Of a stretch of DNA of 64,000 nucleotides, positions 61,385 through 64,000 are shown one piece after another. Position 1 is the first letter of the stretch. Each line of letters opens with the position of its first letter. The DNA lies in assembly GCA_021776735.1 (NCBI GenBank), contig JAJFFH010000040.1:62001-126000 (forward strand). Direction: 5' to 3'. The notes below the pieces were generated by a model that was not told the DNA's origin, did no database searches, and worked only from the letters and a program-made list of their open reading frames with translations. The translations under genes and the position numbers were made by a program. Origin of the DNA: Planctomycetota bacterium (lineage in GTDB: Bacteria; Planctomycetota; PLA2).

Positions 61385-62179
61385 CTACTCGCCGGCGGCG
61401 GGGATGCCCCAGATCACAATCCCGCGGATGTCTCCGCGGACGATGCCGCCCGGGCAATGCGGACGGACGAGTGCTCGGAGGGCACCGTCGAAACTATTCG
61501 CGCCCTCGGCGGTCATGCGCTCACGGGAAAAGCCGTTGCGGGTGTGAAACGACTCCACGTAGTCGTCGACGGTCTGTTCAAAGGGCCGCGGCGCCGTCGC
61601 GTGACGGCCGACTTCGCGAAACAGGCCGCGGCGGTCGAGTTCGGCCACGATGTCGTAGCGCTCGTACTCGCGATTCGTGGAGTGGCTTGAGATGAGTTCC
61701 ATGAGGCCGTCCGCCCAAGGAACATCGATCAATCCACGACCACCGGCAATCGCCAGGAATGCGTCCGGACGCAGGGCGGCAACGATCTTTGGAAACACGA
61801 CTTCCCAGTCCATCCAGTGCACACTCTCGGCGGCGACTACGATCGAGTACGGGCCGCGAAACTCGAACTCCTCGGCGGACTGCAGGAACCACTGAATCGC
61901 CGGATGGTCCGCGCCGGGACGCGAACGCGCAACAGCCAACATCGCGGCGGACGGATCGACGGCATCGACCTGACCCACCCGACCGGCGAGCGAGAGCGCA
62001 ACATCGCCGGGGCCGCAACCGAGGTCGAGCACGGCGCGGTCTCCGTCGGGCATCAACTCCACCAATGCGTCGAACAGCGCGTCCGGATAGGGCGGGCGTG
62101 TGGAGTACGTCTCGGCAATCGACACGTCCTCGAACTGGGCCGCGTATTCGCGTCCGAGATGCGCCGGCTTCGGCTCCAC
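61385..62179 (-). CDS. SAM-dependent methyltransferase
   Basis: A 264-residue class I methyltransferase. SAM motif I VLDLGCGPGDVALSLA (about 49-64), motif II VDAVDPSAAML, then ESVHWMDWEVVF and an IAGGRG motif. The GTG at 62179 is chosen for the strong AGGGAGG six bases upstream; the longer frame to 62239 lacks conservation. The substrate is unknown; the layout resembles methyltransferase type 11/25 proteins. Confidence 0.88.
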   Translation of the reverse strand: MEPKPAHLGREYAAQFEDVSIAETYSTRPPYPDALFDALVELMPDGDRAVLDLGCGPGDVALSLAGRVGQVDAVDPSAAMLAVARSRPGADHPAIQWFLQSAEEFEFRGPYSIVVAAESVHWMDWEVVFPKIVAALRPDAFLAIAGGRGLIDVPWADGLMELISSHSTNREYERYDIVAELDRRGLFREVGRHATAPRPFEQTVDDYVESFHTRNGFSRERMTAEGANSFDGALRALVRPHCPGGIVRGDIRGIVIWGIPAAGE

Positions 62180-62234
62180 AACGTCCTCCCTGGTCACGTC
62201 CGACCGAATCAGATTGTAGGCGATACGGGGCAGG

Positions 62235-62249
62235 AACATCGCCGTCCTT
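62235..62249 (-). repeat. Dispersed repeat copy 25
   Basis: Reverse-strand AAGGACGGCGATGTT (one core change), between divergent genes. Confidence 0.75.
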
Positions 62250-62392
62250 GGCTGCGGCCCGCTGGTTGACCCAACCGGAATCGCGGTACAAGCTGGCGGT
62301 TGCTACGATCGCGGGACGCAAAGCGTACGACGATCGGCCCGGTTCTCGGGGGCAGCACGTGCGCCGCAGCCCTCTTTCCCCCCCGCGGAGAC

Positions 62393-63319
62393 ATGGAACC
62401 CGTGAGCGCCGACAACATCGACATCTCCGACACGTTCGAGTGGCACGACGGGTTGCCGACTCCCCGCTGGGACGTGATCTGGGCGCGGATCGAATCCGTG
62501 GAACCGGAAGCCCGGCTCGGGATCCTGATGACGGCCACGCGACAGTGGCTGGAGGAACTTGGTCGGGCATTTGACGGCGAGTACGCGATCGATGAATCGG
62601 ATCACTTCCTCGTCTTGGCGCCACGAGCGGACGGCACGGGCCCACACCTCCTCGGGTTCGCCGCGAAGTGCCGCGAGTCGTTGCGGCTGGTCCTGGAGGA
62701 GCTCGCCGACTTCGACTCGTTCGGCAAGCCCGTGGTCGTCCTGCCAAAGACGCGGGAGGAATACTACCGCTACATCTGCCGCTACTATCCCGAGGGCGAG
62801 CACGGCGGTTCCGGCGGCGTCCATATCCGCGAAGGCTACCCGCACGTCGTGCTGCACGGTCCGGAACTGTGGGATCTCGAAAACACGCTCGCGCACGAGT
62901 TCACACACGTAGCACTCCACCATCTGGCGATGCCGGCGTGGCTGGAGGAAGGCCTGGCACAGATGATCGAGCACCAGATGACCGGCGGCCTCCTGCTCGA
63001 AGTCGACTTGGAACTCGCGCATCGGCACAAGCGGTACTGGGGCGAGCACGGGCTGGACTCGTTCTGGTCCGGCGAAGGCTTCAGCCAAGCGGACGAGGTC
63101 CAGGAGCTGAGCTACGAACTGGCGGAGATTCTCGTCCGTCTACTCGTCGAGGGCTCACGACCGAGGCGGTTCGGGAGGGCGCGGGAACCACGGCGACGCT
63201 TCCTTGCGTTCTTGCGAAATGCCGCCGAATCCGACCACGGCGAGGCGAGCTGTCGCGAGCACCTCGGTTACGGCATCGCCGACCTCGCGGCGCAATTCCT
63301 CGGCCCCGGGCGCGCATGA
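62393..63319 (+). CDS. Predicted zinc metallopeptidase (MA-like)
   Basis: A 308-residue soluble protein with a gluzincin-type zinc site: HEFTHVALHHL (His at about 168 and 172) and a downstream PAWLEEGLAQM whose Glu would be the third ligand. The family is peptidase MA-like; peptidase function is expected but the substrate is unknown. ATG 62393 is preferred; TTG 62300 would add a weak leader. The stop lies 90 bases before the GNAT gene. Confidence 0.75.
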   Translation: MEPVSADNIDISDTFEWHDGLPTPRWDVIWARIESVEPEARLGILMTATRQWLEELGRAFDGEYAIDESDHFLVLAPRADGTGPHLLGFAAKCRESLRLVLEELADFDSFGKPVVVLPKTREEYYRYICRYYPEGEHGGSGGVHIREGYPHVVLHGPELWDLENTLAHEFTHVALHHLAMPAWLEEGLAQMIEHQMTGGLLLEVDLELAHRHKRYWGEHGLDSFWSGEGFSQADEVQELSYELAEILVRLLVEGSRPRRFGRAREPRRRFLAFLRNAAESDHGEASCREHLGYGIADLAAQFLGPGRA

Positions 63320-63396
63320 CCGACGAGGGGCCGTCGCGAGAAGGCTGGAGTCGGAGACGTTCACCGGCCACGGACCACAATGCGTGCCCATGCGGC

Positions 63397-63402
63397 GATA
63401 AT
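63397..63402 (+). promoter_or_regulatory. -10 box GATAAT, leaderless start at 63409
   Basis: GATAAT ends six bases before GTG 63409, with no Shine-Dalgarno. Confidence 0.45.
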
Positions 63403-63408
63403 CCCTCC

Positions 63409-63951
63409 GTGTCGGACTCCCTCCCTATCGATCTCGGCGACGTGGTTCTGCGGCGCGTCGGCCCGCAGGACATCGGTCCAATCTGCGACTACAACGCCTT
63501 GCCCGAAATGGCGGAGTACCAACGCTGGACCACGACCCAGCTCCGGGACTCGGTCGAGGCGCAAGCGGAGTCGGATCATCCCGGTCTCGCCCTATGGGCC
63601 GTCGTGCTCAAAGCGGAGAACCGGGTCGTCGGCGATTGCCAGATCACGATCGAGGACTGGGAGACCCGCCAGGCCGTGATCGGCTATTCGATCCATCCCG
63701 ACTATTGGGGACGCTCATACGGGACCCGCGCGGTGAGAACGCTTGTCGATTTTGGTTTCGGCACCATGAACCTGCACAGGATCTTCGCCGGCACGGACCC
63801 TCGCAACGAGCGCTCGGTTCGCCTTCTGGAAAGAATCGGATTCCGGCGCGAAGCCCATTTCGTAGAGGACTTCCTGGTCGATGGCGAATGGGTGGACAGT
63901 TACGTGTACGCGATTCTCCAGAAGGAGTGGTCGGAAGGAGCGGACGCGTGA
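63409..63951 (+). CDS. GNAT acetyltransferase (RimJ/RimL type)
   Basis: A 180-residue Acetyltransf_3 protein. It has DVVLRRVGPQDIGPICDYN at the start, VVGDCQITIEDW, AVIGYSIHPDYWGRSYGTRAVRTLVDFGF (acetyl-CoA loop) and RIFAGTDPRNERSVRLLERIGFRREAHF. This type acetylates protein N-termini or small amines. GTG 63409 is chosen from the GATAAT box six bases upstream. Its stop overlaps a possible next start (GTGA). Confidence 0.9.
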   Translation: MSDSLPIDLGDVVLRRVGPQDIGPICDYNALPEMAEYQRWTTTQLRDSVEAQAESDHPGLALWAVVLKAENRVVGDCQITIEDWETRQAVIGYSIHPDYWGRSYGTRAVRTLVDFGFGTMNLHRIFAGTDPRNERSVRLLERIGFRREAHFVEDFLVDGEWVDSYVYAILQKEWSEGADA

Positions 63952-64000
63952 CGACAACCACCACGACAAAGCAAAAAGGCGGCGAGAGCAGTGGTACGCC
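63948..64000 (+). CDS. Start of a further gene, cut by window edge
   Basis: GTG 63948 overlaps the GNAT stop (GTGA) and has a perfect GGAAGGAG seven bases upstream. It reads a Thr-rich start (TTTTTTKQKGG), then runs off the window. Too short to name. Confidence 0.4.
   Translation, partial: MTTTTTTKQKGGESSGT

Overview
The window is high-GC bacterial DNA with tightly packed genes, many of them coupled by 4-base ATGA or GTGA overlaps. No rRNA, tRNA or CRISPR array was recognised. Gene content suggests a Planctomycetota-like bacterium. It has a DUF1800/DUF1501 pair, several ECF sigma factors next to large membrane regulators, a Ser/Thr kinase fused to a beta-propeller that faces an ECF sigma gene, many lipoproteins, a CDGSH protein and a deoxyhypusine-synthase-like enzyme. 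This placement rests on gene content alone and is moderately confident.

Layout. 0.2-6.9 kb: envelope and signalling block (lipoproteins, an outer-membrane barrel, a FecR-domain protein and a CHASE2-adenylate cyclase). 6.9-10.2 kb: deoxyhypusine-synthase-like protein, DUF885 peptidase and a 2H-fold protein, translationally coupled. 10.2-13.0 kb: a DUF72 pseudogene and a complete polar amino-acid ABC transporter. 13.0-14.5 kb: GntR regulator, membrane protein and CDGSH protein, with a palindromic operator. 14.6-19.7 kb: two ECF sigma operons, one with a giant anti-sigma/carboxypeptidase-regulatory fusion and one with a formylglycine-enzyme-like protein that lacks the catalytic cysteines. 20.7-29.8 kb: a small secreted GIEVL-repeat protein and a two-gene giant signalling locus (Ser/Thr kinase-ATPase-GAF-histidine kinase plus a sigma-54-type activator). 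30-38.6 kb: lipoproteins, DUF1800/DUF1501, EVE and HIT proteins. 38.7-40.2 kb: an unusual membrane protein with an eIF2B-like end. 40.4-44.4 kb: lpdA-lipB-pdhA-pdhB without an E2 gene. 44.6-51.9 kb: small proteins, an amino-acid oxidase and a 1696-residue RHS lipoprotein. 52-56.8 kb: M48 peptidase, kinase-propeller and ECF sigma. 56.9-58.7 kb: a RhuM remnant between clusters of 15-bp repeats, then an AAA/DUF4143 ATPase. 59-64 kb: FHA-GAF-cyclase, a small kinase, a methyltransferase, a metallopeptidase and a GNAT.

The most striking feature is a dispersed non-palindromic repeat, ACGGACGGCGATG (extended form AGCNNACGGACGGCGATGTY). I find 25 copies, 17 of them exact over 13 bases, on both strands. 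Coding copies nearly always read TDGDV or, in reverse, NIAVR. Eleven copies are intergenic and two of these form a hairpin. None lies between 19,032 and 30,490, the stretch holding the giant two-gene signalling locus. It behaves like a DNA-uptake-type or other genome-wide recognition sequence, and I do not know a description of it.

A second genome-wide trait is that many genes have a TANNNT or GATAAT -10 box only 6-9 bases before the start codon and no Shine-Dalgarno sequence, which implies leaderless mRNAs.
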